Origin: Crotophaga sulcirostris
Taxonomy: Eukaryota > Chordata > Aves > Cuculiformes > Crotophagidae
NCBI GenBank assembly: GCA_013397455.1
Contig: VYZB01000146.1
Coordinates: 734,411-798,410 of the forward strand
Reading direction: 5' to 3'
DNA: 64,000 bases
Shown here: positions 53,720 to 64,000 of the stretch, piece by piece
Layout of the letters: each line of letters begins with the position of its first letter
How positions within the stretch are numbered: position 1 is the first letter of the stretch
The notes under the pieces: model-generated
Seen by the model: only the letters and a program-made list of their open reading frames with translations
Told to the model about the DNA's origin: nothing
The model's database searches: none
Program-made: the position numbers and the translations under genes

Positions 53720-54960
53720 AAAGGCATTTTAGATTGAAGTGATCCTGCAACAATGAGTATGGAAAGGGGAATAAAAAGAAGCAAGGGGGTTTGTGATCCC
53801 ATAGGAAGCAACTCGGAAGGGAAAAAATGAAAAGCTGCTATTTTCTACGGAAGGGTAGCATTAAAAGGCCCAACAGCAAAATGTTCTTCTGGGGATGAAA
53901 GTTGAGATATATAACAGGAGCTCAATAAGGCTTCATCAAGAGCTCTTTCAGGATCTTAAAAGTCAAAAAAAAGGAGTCGTACAAAATGCAAAAAAAGATA
54001 CATTGATAAGGGTGAGTATAAAGAGTACAAGCAGAGAGAGACTCAAGTCAGAAAGGCTAAGGCACAGGCACACTATGAGTCACAACTACCAAGGGAAATA
54101 AAAAATGACAATAAGGAAGTTAGAGTCATAATTAGAAGTAAGTGAAAGGATGCAGAATAGACAGATCCATTACTGTAGGAAAGTCTGTTGTTAACCAACA
54201 GAGAATGCAGAGAAATACCCGATGGCACAGCACAGACTGAATTACTTTTACCTTAGGCTTCACATTATTTTTAATCAAAATTAAGAACTAGGAATTGTAA
54301 AATAGGAAAAAAATAGAAAAAAAAAGACAAAATAATACATGTAGTTACAGAAAATATATTTAGGCTGGCATGATTTAATGAGATGTACCCAAAATACTTA
54401 AAGAATAGAGTAGTTCTAGAGAATTAATACAGGATAGGTAGAAACCCAAAAGGATAAACCTAATTGCAAGCTATAGAAAGGAAATGGTGAGAAGGCACAG
54501 TCAGCATAGCTTTGATACCCATAAAAATACTGAAATGAAAGAAAACTTAGAATCACAGAGGTAATAACAGCAACCAGAGAGCAAATAATAAGTCAATGTA
54601 CAACTTAAAAGACGACAGAAAAGTAGTGGATGCGCAACTTAACTGCCTGAATATTATTCAGCTAGACAACATGATATTTCATTAGCAGTCTAAGGAAGTG
54701 TGGTTTATATCAAACTAGAGTTGAAGAAGAACATGGTTGACCGAAAAGACATTCTTGATCAATCTTTCTCAGTAATTCACTATCAAGCTGGGAGAACGTG
54801 AAGCATGGCACTACAAGAGTCTACTCAGTGTCCGGCACTACACTATTTTTAACAGCGATTTGATGAAAAAGTGAGCGCACTTGGAGATTTTGTGGAACTT
54901 GCCAGTCCAGGAGAAGCATTACAGGCACCTTAAAGGACAGGGCTAACATGCAACACCATT
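53720..54960 (+). mobile_element. CR1-family LINE relic, about 1.2 kb of decayed ORF2
   Basis: This long plus-strand relic contains several consecutive blocks, in the right order, of CR1-type ORF2. The linker before the reverse transcriptase reads EYKEYKQRETQVRKAKAQ and then REIKNDNK (about 54011-54115). A block at about 54140-54230 (RSK-stop-KD, then PLL, then LLLTN) is broken by stops. Near 54495 is an SQHSFD-like trace of the SQHGF motif. Around 54610-54790 the DNA follows the region of the AFDTV-like motif and the GRxQRV-like segment only loosely. At 54830-54870 a GSVLGP-LFNIFINDLD-like stretch is visible as SV, then IFNSDL. Many stops and indels show that it is old. It is antisense to KIF26B. 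The ends are approximate, and the subfamily cannot be assigned by eye. Confidence 0.82.
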
Positions 54961-57900
54961 TCCCCATTTCCAAATTTAGACATTTCATTATTTCTCTAAC
55001 TAGAAGTGACTGATCCAGTAAACGGAAGAAGAAAGTCCTTGGATTCAAGAAGGGGTACAAGTGCTTGACCAGTAGCCTTGTAGTATTTAGAGAAGAAAGA
55101 GTCTTAATACTTTCTAGCACTCTCATCCTGCTGGTTTGATGCGGTTGTTTAAGCTACTGTCTCTGAGAAGCACAATAAGTTTAGAAACCATTCTGTCAGG
55201 CAACAGCAACAACAGCCTAAGTACTGAGTCATGGTTTATTATGGAAGCTTTGAGTATGTATGTTTTGGAAAGTTAATGATAGCTGATCCTTCAATTGACA
55301 AATATATTAACTGCCTAGGCCCAAACACATCTCAAGAGAGCTGCTATCAGCCTTAACAGAAATACTCAGACATAAATAGTTCCAACACACTTATGAAACC
55401 ATGAGGTTATTGTGCGTTGTTTTGATTTATGTAGGAAAGGCCTTAGAAATAATACTAGGACGGAGGCAGCTAGAGATAATGTTTCTAGTTTATTGGGGAC
55501 TGAGCATAGAATGGCATATGCAAATAAGAAGTCTCATTCTGGCTTAATATGTGGAGATGTGACTAGACGGTTTGCTGGGGTGAAGCTTTCTGAGTCACCT
55601 AGTAAGGTGGGTGAAAATAGGACACCATAAGTGTCATGAAGTGGTTGAAACTGGCATCAAAGCAGCTCTGAAGGGCACACAAAAGTACAGCTGCAAAATC
55701 ATCTTTCATGTGCTCATTTTCACATAAGCAATGGTGACCTAGGGCAAAGAGGATTACCTCACATAGATTAATCAGTACTTGGGGTTGACGTCACAAAGCT
55801 TCATTTCAAGCACAAACTATGTCTAAATAACAGTTAGTGCCCCGGAAATGTCTTATCTCAACCATTAAAGGCAAATGCTGTACCCTCCTACTCGGTGCCA
55901 ACCTTTTTAAACTTTATAGAGCATGTAACTACTGCAAAATTTGTAAAAAACTTCAGCACACTAATACTTGTAAACAAGTCATCAGTTGCTGTCCCAAACA
56001 TAACAGTACAACAGGATTATCTGGGAGAAAATCTTGGTTTTCACAAGTGCATGTATGAGACAGTACAAAAATTAAGGAGAATATCCCAATTTCCCTATTT
56101 ACTTTCCTACCTCACTCTAAATTCATACCATCACTGATAATGGCTCAACCTACAAAAGAGAGTACCCAAGGAACTGTTTTAAATACTCCACACACAGACA
56201 CAAAAAAAGGTAATGTGTGTAACCACAGAATGAACAGTGCATACCTGCCCAGAAGGAATTAAATTCCTCCTTATTTCTGATTTCTCTCACATTCACAACC
56301 AATCACAAGTACAGCTGAAATCATCTTGCAACTAAGATGTTTCTATCTTTAATCGTGAAACACTTTTCAAGTTTGACAAGGAGACATTACACTGGATGAC
56401 CAAGAATGTTATTCTTGGAAAGAGAAAAACTAAGATTGTCTATGCAAAGACACAGACTCATGTTTTACATATTACTTAACTCCTGTTTGACATAAGCCAT
56501 TTTGGCATCTACAGACCTCCTGAGGATACTCATACAAAAGACTTGGGGGAAAAAAAGAAAGGAAAAAAAAAAAAAGAGGCAAGCATACACATATCTGTTG
56601 AGGAGACAAAACCAGTCCACAGATTGAAAGACTCCAACCAACACTTCACACTAAGATAAGTGCATTGAAGAGGTCCCTTGTGCACAAGGCTACCACTTTT
56701 CCCCGCAAGTACCAACAACTATGTGCTTACTATGTATAGTCTCTAATGTCTATTAATAAAAACAATTCAGGTCTGCTTGACAGACAGATATTTGTGCTGT
56801 GGATGTTAGCATCTTGGTCTGATTCTTCCCTCAAAAACTGACAGACTTTTACAGAAAGACCTCTACAAAAGAAAAATTAGTGCCAATTATTGGAGAAAAA
56901 TAAATACTATGTTTTTTTATTTTGAGGAGGGGCATTGGTTTGGGGGGGGGGGTTTGTTAGGATATTTTGGTTGGGTTTTTTTATGGAGGGTTAATCCTCC
57001 TGCTCTCCCACCCCTTTATGCTTAAGATGTCATCTTCCAGACATCACAGCAAGTGTGTCCCAGCCCACCTATAGCTGCAGGGATTAATTAGGTATTCTCT
57101 GTGCCTGAAAGAGACCATAATTTCTTACCTAGTGATTACTATTTGCAGCTCTGTTTGATTACAGGCCTGTTTAATAGCACTGTTCCTTCAAAGCTGACCC
57201 AATGAACTGAAGTGTCTCCAGTGTTGCTACCTGCAAAGCTGAAAGAGATACTTCATTTTTATGATTACTGCAGCTTTCTGGAAAAAGTGAAAAGATGATT
57301 AAATTAATAAGTTCAAAGTTCAACTAACTGATCCCTAACACCAGACTTGCAAGGTTTTTGTGCTTCAGTTCATTGTTTCCATTAGTTCAACCCCCTACAA
57401 GAGCTACATTTTTGCTCATTCAAGATCTACTTGTTCTTGAAGTCTTGTTTGAAGGAGAGGGGCAGGTCCAAGAGCTGTTAAACTCAGTGTTAGGAGACAT
57501 CACAAGCAAGAAATTCATTAGCAAATTTATTCATACATTCACAAGAAAAAAAAGTCACAGCAAATCTTTTATCATCAGCTTCAAAGATGTAACAACTACA
57601 TGGAACACTTTCATTCTGAGCCATGTGTTCCTGAACCCCACAGTTGTTCTCTTCCTTAGCAAGTCAGCAGAAATGCAAAGCTAGCAACTACAGAGCATGG
57701 AAAGAAAGGGGAGAGAGAGATTCACCTTCCATATTTAATTGCATTGGGTAGCATCTGTGGAAGTATCCCTGTAATTCATCAGATAAGCAAGCAATTCAAA
57801 TATCTGCATAGCTGTTCACCAGAACTGCACTGTGACACATCCTATTTGCACTGCACTGAATAAAGTTAGAAAGATTCTCTACTTCTTTTTCCTAAGCCTA

Positions 57901-58874
57901 TACTGCACAGTTTATGAATTCCGTGGCAACTAAGGTATTGACTCCTCCTGCAGAAGCTGGGGAACTAGAAGATTACAGCATTTCCTGTGAAAAAAAAATC
58001 TTTGACTCTCATCACTTATTTGATTAAGCAAACAGTTGCATTATTCCATAAAATACTCCTTGTGGTACTATTTAAATGCATATGATTTGTAGAAATATAC
58101 ACAACTTTGGTTACCCCAGAGACTCAGAATCTGGAAGAAAGCTCAGTAATTGAGAAAGATCCATGTCAGAATTTTACTGCATGATCTTTCCCTGTAGAGG
58201 GTAATATCAAGACTGTGGATGGAGTTCCTCTAATTCTGGATAGATATTTGTTAGCATTAGGATTTCACAACAGAAAAACTGAAAAATTAATTGCTTAATT
58301 GAAATTTCTCTTCATCCTCCCCTGCAGTCAGATAAATCATCATTATACAACACTTAACACCACCTACAGGAAACTGGCAGAAATACCTCTCCAAGTAGGA
58401 ACGTTATTTGATGAAAAGGACAAAACTGAAGTAGAAATCTCTCAGCCATATGCATTTCTATCAAATCTGTAACACCTGGGTGGGGGTTTAGCCCAGAACA
58501 GTATGTTGACCTCTGTTTCCTCTATCCTGAAACAAAAAGTATTGATGATCAAAGCCAAGAGAAGAGTGGAAATGTTTGCCTTCCTTCTGGTTTTCTGCCC
58601 TAGACAATATATCCTCACACCTATAATATTTTGAAATATTTATGGGAAGAAATGGTACACATAAAAACATTCTCTATTGATCTGCCAGAGGAGAACTGCT
58701 TTTCCTAGCATTTTGATCCCAGACAACTACTAGTACTTCAACCTAAAATAAAGTTCCTAAAGCAATGCTACAGAAAAGGGAAGCATTTTCTATAACCTGG
58801 TAGACTAATTCCTATTCCTCAGACTGGATTCAGCGTCACTAGAACGTGAATGTAACATGCACATTAATCACCGA
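54961..58874 (-). other. KIF26B: KIF26B upstream intron, 55.0-58.9 kb
   Basis: This is intron sequence after the long CR1 relic. The CR1 similarity fades around 54960 and I could not follow it further. A T/G-rich tract with an 11-G run lies at 56905-56990, and an A-rich run at about 56558-56576. No exon or RNA gene was seen. Confidence 0.72.
56905..56990 (+). repeat. T/G-rich tract with an 11-G run
   Basis: An uninterrupted run of 11 G (56942-56952) sits inside T/G-rich sequence that continues with TTGGTTGGGTTTTTTT. It could be a slippage-prone site and a possible G-quadruplex seed. Confidence 0.9.
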
Positions 58875-59000
58875 ATAGGATCACAAAACCCCTCAGACTG
58901 AAAGAGGCCTCAGGAAGCCTCAGACCCAATCTCCTTCCCAAGGCACGGCCAGCTGATAGAAGTACACTCAGTCAAGCTGATTTCATTATCACTGAGGAGC
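58875..59000 (-). mobile_element. CR1 LINE fragment, 3' end
   Basis: GGATCACAAAACCCCTCAGACTG, then AAAGAGGCCTCAGGAAG, CCCAATCTCC and GGCCAGCTGATAGAAG match the avian CR1 3' UTR in minus orientation with moderate divergence. It is 5'-truncated near 59000, where an A/C-rich tract follows shortly after. Confidence 0.78.
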
Positions 59001-59053
59001 ATTTCTCCTTGAGGACAGGACATCCGTACGTTCACTGCAAGGAAGATAGAATG

Positions 59054-59085
59054 GGAAAAAAACAAAACAAAAAAAACCAAAAAGA
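59054..59085 (+). repeat. A/C-rich low-complexity tract
   Basis: The stretch AAAAAAACAAAACAAAAAA followed by AACC stands some 50 bp beyond a CR1 fragment. Confidence 0.85.
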
Positions 59086-60948
59086 GATAGGGATGGGGGA
59101 TGCTGTTGAGCCCTACTACCTGAAACTAGAACACATGTGAAGTAGCAGCAGCAGTTATCCCTCTGCCTTATTCTGAAAGTAAGCAGTAAGATCAATACAA
59201 GTTCAAGGAGAAATTCATTATATGCAGGACATGCAACTGACAGATTTCTGAGTTAGATGTTCTTGACTTTGCTTTATATACGAGCAACCAGATTAAGAAC
59301 TCCCACAACAAACTGCTTGTAACTGTCATGCACGCTCACTTGTTCCTCCTATAACTAGAGCAAATCCTTACCCCAAATCAACAGGATAATTTAGAATTTT
59401 CCTCTCTGCTAAGATCTGTTCGCTTCATTTTCTTAACTGCACATTCTTTACTCATTTTTCTTTACACTAAATAGTCCCAATGATAGCACAGTGTAGAAAG
59501 TTAAATACGTAAATCTTTGCTGGATCAGGACCAGAGAGATGCCTACCACCATTTCATGCTATTTAAAAAACAATTCTGTGTGATCAGCCTTGGCACTTTT
59601 TGAATTTTTATTAGAATTATCCTCAGTGCCTGCAGCTACTCTTTGCAAAATGTAGGGAAACAGATGCATAGTAAAAACTACACTCGTGCCCTGGATGAGG
59701 CTAATCAATACAACTCTAAATTATGTGGGGTTTTCCGCTTCTTTCAAGGGAAACAGCAACTAAAAAGCAACAACTTGTATCTGGAAGATGGGTAATTATG
59801 GACAGCAAGTGTCATTTCAGTATAAATAGGGGAAATAAATGCAAATTACACAACACTTAACTCTTACGAATTGGTTGTTAACTGAGACAATAGTCTACAA
59901 GATGTTGTTTAGAGTATCTCATTAATAACATTCAAAATTGTTTTCAGCAATTATGTGTAATTATTGTCATTTCACCACTGGCCAAAAATAGTCCCTCACT
60001 GGATGCTTGAACATGTAATTGTATCACAGATTGCCAAGAAAACCATCCTGTCTATAGGGCAGAACTGGAGCTGTACCGCACTGACACAGAAATGACTCAC
60101 ACTATCAAAAGGTCTTATTAGTTTGGAGATGAACCTGTAGTCAGAGAACACTAGTACATGTTCTTGAAAGACCAAGAACAGCACATACAGAGTGATGGGC
60201 CACTTCCATAAACTGCTTTTAGAAGGTCTAGAAAAGCATCTTCCAGGCCTTGTTTTCCACTTCAGAGGTTTATTGTAGCTGGCTTTTACTCAAGAACACC
60301 TGTACCTAAACTTTAATCTTCTGGCTTGGTCCATAATATTGAGCGCTGCACACAGATTTGTGAATTATCTTGACAAGCTGCTCTGCAACAGGCAAGTAAA
60401 ACACCAGCTCTGCAACAGTACAAGGGAACAACTATCCCCAGCTGCCAATCCTTGTGATGTTTGGAGGGACAGTGCATCATACCTGCAACTAGGAATTCCG
60501 TATAGTGCCTGGGTGTCCCTTGTGTCCTCTCCCCATACCCTGCATCCAAACCCAATGTTTTTCATGCACATATCCTAGCTCTATGCTTCACTTCACACTT
60601 CCAGGCAAACTGCAGCAGAACCCCACTGAGTCCCTTCATCCTCACTGAAGATTCTCATAGTTTATTCTTCCCATTGGCCTTATGCACACCCTTACATCCT
60701 ACCTCCTCCTTGCCTGCTGCTGGCTCATATCTGTCTTACAGGCAAAGGGTCCATGACAGCCTAATTATTTCTGTGATTTGAATATACCACAATGTCAGAA
60801 TCTCCCAAGTGGAAACATATTTCCAGCCCTTTTGTGCAGGAAGCTATGCCCACCTAGACAGAAACAGCAACAGCAGAAATAAACATAAACTGAAAAGAGA
60901 GCAGCTGGCTACTTCTTCACCTCCTGCACATACACAGGCACATGCACT

Positions 60949-60962
60949 CACACACACACACA
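60949..60962 (+). repeat. Short CA microsatellite
   Basis: Seven uninterrupted CA units, preceded by imperfect CA-rich sequence from about 60927. Confidence 0.92.
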
Positions 60963-61969
60963 GAGGGTTGCCCACATCACTGACAGGAGCTGTTCTTCAG
61001 TGCCTGCAGCATTGGAAGCCACATGAAATCTGCCAGAGTGGAAAGATCGAGGTGACTAGGCCTGGCAAATTTGACAAACCTAATTTGGGACCTAATATCA
61101 CCCACAATTTTTTGTGTGTGTCTTGCTGTATCTTTTATTCTTTACAATGCAATCTGCCCATCTCTGTGCAGTTTAGAACTGCAACTCAAATTAAACAGCT
61201 GCATTTTACTTTCAGGAGGAAGTAAAATATTTTGCTTTTTAGATGATAGGCGTAATTTATAGGGAAATAGATGCATGAAATGTATTCGCAACTGAACATC
61301 CTCAAGTTTTTAAATGAGGTCCTAGAACAGTCAGTAAACTTTACCTGAAAACTCACCTTCTGCATCTAGTTTTTACATCAGAAGTAAAACCTCCAAGCCT
61401 TTGTCATCCGTTCCCTCTACATACATACAATTTGACACATGAAAGAATATGGAGAGTTTTCCTCAACAGGTGCTTGTTAAAAAATGCATAAAATGTACAT
61501 GTTTTTAAACAAAAATACAGTACTTTTACAAGAGAACTGAAAAAAAATAAAGATATAAAAATAGACAACAAAATTAAAAAGGACATATGGAATCAAGGGA
61601 GATCTTCATGTCTTCTTGTCAGCACTCAATTGACTCATAATTAATAGACGAATTCAAGTGAAGAAGAAAATGTGACCAGCATTCTCTCACTACTCCAAGA
61701 GCACCTAAGTCTTGGCTTATCAATAGATCTATATTGAGCTCGACAAATGATGCTCCCACCAAAAGTCAACCAACAGTTTTTGGAAGGGACAGTTTTAGGC
61801 AGAATTTGAAACTGAAATCCAAGTCAGCTTTGCTGCATCTCCTTAAGGAAAGGGAGTAGACCAAATCAGAAACAGACAGAATAACTGCTTTAACAAGGGG
61901 GATAATGATAGGTAGTTTGACAAGCAACATACTGACTTTATAAAATGTTTCACACACACAAATTATGCA

Positions 61970-62350
61970 ATGCAGCTAATAACGTGACGGGGGTGGAAGG
62001 AGGCTGGAAAAGCAGAATATTGTTCATTCATTCTGCTGCCGTGTTGTTCATACATTACAGAAGCATCCGTCTGTGTTTTGACAACCTGCCAGTCCATCAC
62101 TACACAAGCACAAGACTTGCTGTAGGCAATTTGACCCTTTTCTTCCTTTCCTACGCCCTCTTGCTTAGTCTAAAGAATATGGGCTCTCCAGTAATAGCAT
62201 TTGATGTTTTTAAATGCAGGCTACAGTTTAGGATAATTTTGCATGTCGAGAAAGCCCACAGGCACACTCAGTATTTTCTGTGCAACTGCAGTTAGCTCTC
62301 TGTTATCAGGAATAATGGCAATTACAGTTTTGTTATTCAGATATTTTTTC
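61970..62350. promoter_or_regulatory. Candidate conserved non-coding element
   Basis: This is a complex, non-repetitive stretch with TAATAACGTGACGG, ATAATTTTGCATGTCGAG and a TAATGGCAATTACAG segment. Its texture resembles deeply conserved vertebrate enhancers. I judged it by eye only. No conservation data were available. Confidence 0.2.
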
Positions 62351-62927
62351 AAACTTAAGCTTAAAGTGAGAATGGGTCTAGAACTTCACCTAAAATAGAA
62401 ATTTTAAACAGCCTGGGATAAGTAGACCAACTGTGGAGGTTGGCCTTGATTTCTTACTTCCAAGGTTCATGTGGTTTTGGTGATAAAAATAAAACTGTGT
62501 CTACAAATATAAGTGTTCATATGCCTTATTTTTTCAACAGGTAGTGGCACCCAAGTAGACAGACAGATCAAGATACCTTTCTGTACCAGGTTCTTCTGTT
62601 ACCATTCAACAGTGAGGGTTGGAAATGTGATGGGAGCTACTTGAATTACAAGAATTAAAATAAGGAAGATGTAAAGGGTAATTCACAAACTAATATTTGA
62701 AAGGAGAGATGAGAAAAAGATGGAAGGTGTGCTGTTTTATCTTCTGTATAAACTACACAACTACAGTCTGTACCCCCAAGCAACCTCACACAGAACACAG
62801 TACAAGAAGAACCGCAAAAATAAGCCCCACAACACAGAGCCTTGCATGCTTTCCTCTCCACCTCCTACCTCTTTTTAGACATTTGGTACATAATTTTCTC
62901 TCTGTTTTGCTAACTAAAATGGAAAAC

Positions 62928-62960
62928 AAAACAAACAAACAAAAACCAAACATACAAAAA
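62928..62960 (+). repeat. A/C-rich low-complexity tract, (AAAC)n-like
   Basis: AAACAAAACAAACAAACAAA is followed by AACCAAAC, a degenerate AAAC repeat. Confidence 0.87.
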
Positions 62961-63115
62961 GAAAAGGGAGAATTGGGTTCTTAACAGTGCATTGCTTTTG
63001 ACAGGCTGGCAATCTTGACTGTTGAAGTTTTTTCCTTCTTAGCAAGATAGTTTTCAGCTAAACTATCAGGTTACTGCACCTTGAAATCCAGAAATCAACC
63101 TGTTAACTAAGAAGG

Positions 63116-63615
63116 TGTACTGGATTTAGCTGAGGTGAAGATAATTTTCTTCACAGGAGCCTAAACATGTTTTATATGGCTGAGCAAAACAATGTTGATA
63201 ATACACCAACATTTTAGCTATTGCTGTGCAGCCCCGAGGATTTCTCTGTTTCTCACTCTGCCACCCCAGTGAGCAGGCTGGGGGTGGACAAGAGTTTGGG
63301 AAGGGATATAGCTGGGACAGCTGACCACAACTGACCAAAGGGACATTCCAGGTCATCATGATCAGCAGTGAAAAAAGGGGGAGAGAAGTTTCCCAAGGTA
63401 GAGTTTGGCTGGGCATCAGTCTGCTGGTGGCGAGTGCATCGCTTCTTTTCTGGGGTGGAGGCGAGTGGTCCTTTACTTCTTCTCTTGAACTGTCATTATC
63501 TCAAGGCATGAGGGTTTTCCTCTCAATTTTGCCCTTTGATTCTCATCCCCAACCCGCTGGAGGGGCATGAGTAAGTGGTTGGGGGCTTACCTTCCAGCTG
63601 ATGTCAGCCCACCAC
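63116..63615 (+). mobile_element. Solo LTR of an avian endogenous retrovirus
   Basis: The block starts TGTACTGGATTTAGCTG and AAGATAATTTTCTTCACAGG. It continues with GCAGGCTGGGGGTGGACAAG, GGGACAGCTGACC, ACTGACCAAAGGGACATTCC, CTGGGCATCAGTC, ACTGTCATTATCTC, and near the end TTCTCATCCCC followed by GAGTAAGTGGTTG. In this order they reproduce the layout of an LTR abundant in bird genomes (ERVL-like as far as I can judge). No internal gag/pol sequence follows, so it is a solo LTR left by recombination between two LTRs. The 5' TG is clear. The 3' CA is decayed, and I could not confirm a target-site duplication. It is antisense to KIF26B. No clear TATA box remains. Confidence 0.87.
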
Positions 63616-64000
63616 TGAGGAGCCTGCTATGTGGTAGCTCTGGTCAGGGAAGATTAGAAGTAGGGAGTGTGTACAATTTTATTACTTACTCCTTTCAAAC
63701 ATCCAGAAAACAGCATTTGTTCAGTATTACTGACATACAGTTGCATTTGAAATAGAAATTTAGCTCACTGTTGGGCCTGATTGGAAATTGCCTCTCAAAT
63801 CAACAAACCCTTTCCAAACACATGCTTACCCTGATAATAAATTGCTTCTGCCTTCTCCATGCCAAATACCTCTACACGGTTTTAAGGTAGGATTTATAAG
63901 AGCTTAGTGTCCTCAAAGGTGTTAATATTTAGTCCCACACTCAACACCTGATTAGTAATTCACAAGTCAAGTCAAAGCTCACTCCTACCAGCCTCCATAA

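Larger units (their letters stand above)
59086..63115 (-). other. KIF26B: KIF26B upstream intron, 59.1-63.1 kb
   Basis: This is intron sequence with a short CA microsatellite at 60949-60962, an A/C-rich tract at 62928-62960, and a stretch at 61970-62350 whose composition could suit a conserved non-coding element. No exon was found, including the expected preceding KIF26B exon, which must lie beyond the right edge. Confidence 0.72.

Noticed and set aside
53895..54101. Plus-strand open frame of 68 codons as a separate gene
   Set aside because: Its second half (KSERLRHRHT and the alternative frame with RKAKAQ) belongs to the decayed CR1 ORF2. It is part of a dead LINE and not a gene.
54548..54566. 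AGAATCACAGAGG resembling the CR1 terminus
   Set aside because: The match is short and sits inside the ORF2 part of a plus-strand CR1 relic, where a terminus is not expected.
54821..55126. Minus-strand open frame of 101 codons
   Set aside because: It overlaps the plus-strand CR1 relic in antisense and resembles no known protein.
60809..61225. Plus-strand open frame of 138 codons
   Set aside because: It reads through a CA microsatellite and has no recognisable domain.
1..64000. CRISPR array, operon, toxin-antitoxin or phage-like system
   Set aside because: The sequence is vertebrate intron. No spaced direct-repeat array and no compact gene cluster is present on either strand.

Overview
This window is almost entirely non-coding intronic DNA from a bird. 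The avian assignment rests on two things. Seven CR1 LINE relics carry the typical avian CR1 3' end (AATCATAGAATCAT... followed by a GGTTGGAAAAGACCT-like block), and a solo LTR near the right end is of a type common in bird genomes. The sequence is A+T-rich and CpG-poor, with frequent stops in all frames. There are no operons, ribosome binding sites or other prokaryotic features.

One protein-coding exon is clearly present, on the minus strand at 3437-3970 (178 codons). I recognise it as an internal exon of KIF26B, an atypical kinesin-11-family protein, encoding part of the N-terminal region ahead of the motor domain. It has a GTAAGT donor at 3436-3431 and an AG acceptor at 3972-3971 after a long pyrimidine tract. 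Because the gene reads right to left, 1-3436 is the start of the following intron and 3971-64000 is the 3' part of the preceding intron. That preceding intron is therefore at least 60 kb long, with no second exon that I can see. Such size is in keeping with KIF26B, whose 5' introns are very large in vertebrates.

Layout: 1-3436 is downstream intron with a CR1 3' end at about 172-290. The exon follows at 3437-3970. From 3971 to 64000 lies upstream intron holding CR1 relics at about 10525-10640 (-), 17931-17990 (-), 20145-20400 (-), 43300-43368 (+), 53720-54960 (+, about 1.2 kb of decayed ORF2) and 58875-59000 (-), and a solo LTR at 63116-63615 (+). Scattered between them are simple repeats, T/G- or A/C-rich tracts on both strands, a 30-bp tandem duplication at 19771-19834, and a short perfect inverted repeat at 17741-17760. 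Three intronic stretches (14031-14110, 28590-28960, 61970-62350) look like possible cis-regulatory elements by composition and motif content only. No conservation data were available to test that.

I found no evidence of a previously undescribed system. Apart from the KIF26B exon, the open reading frames of 60-164 codons look like chance open frames in intron sequence.
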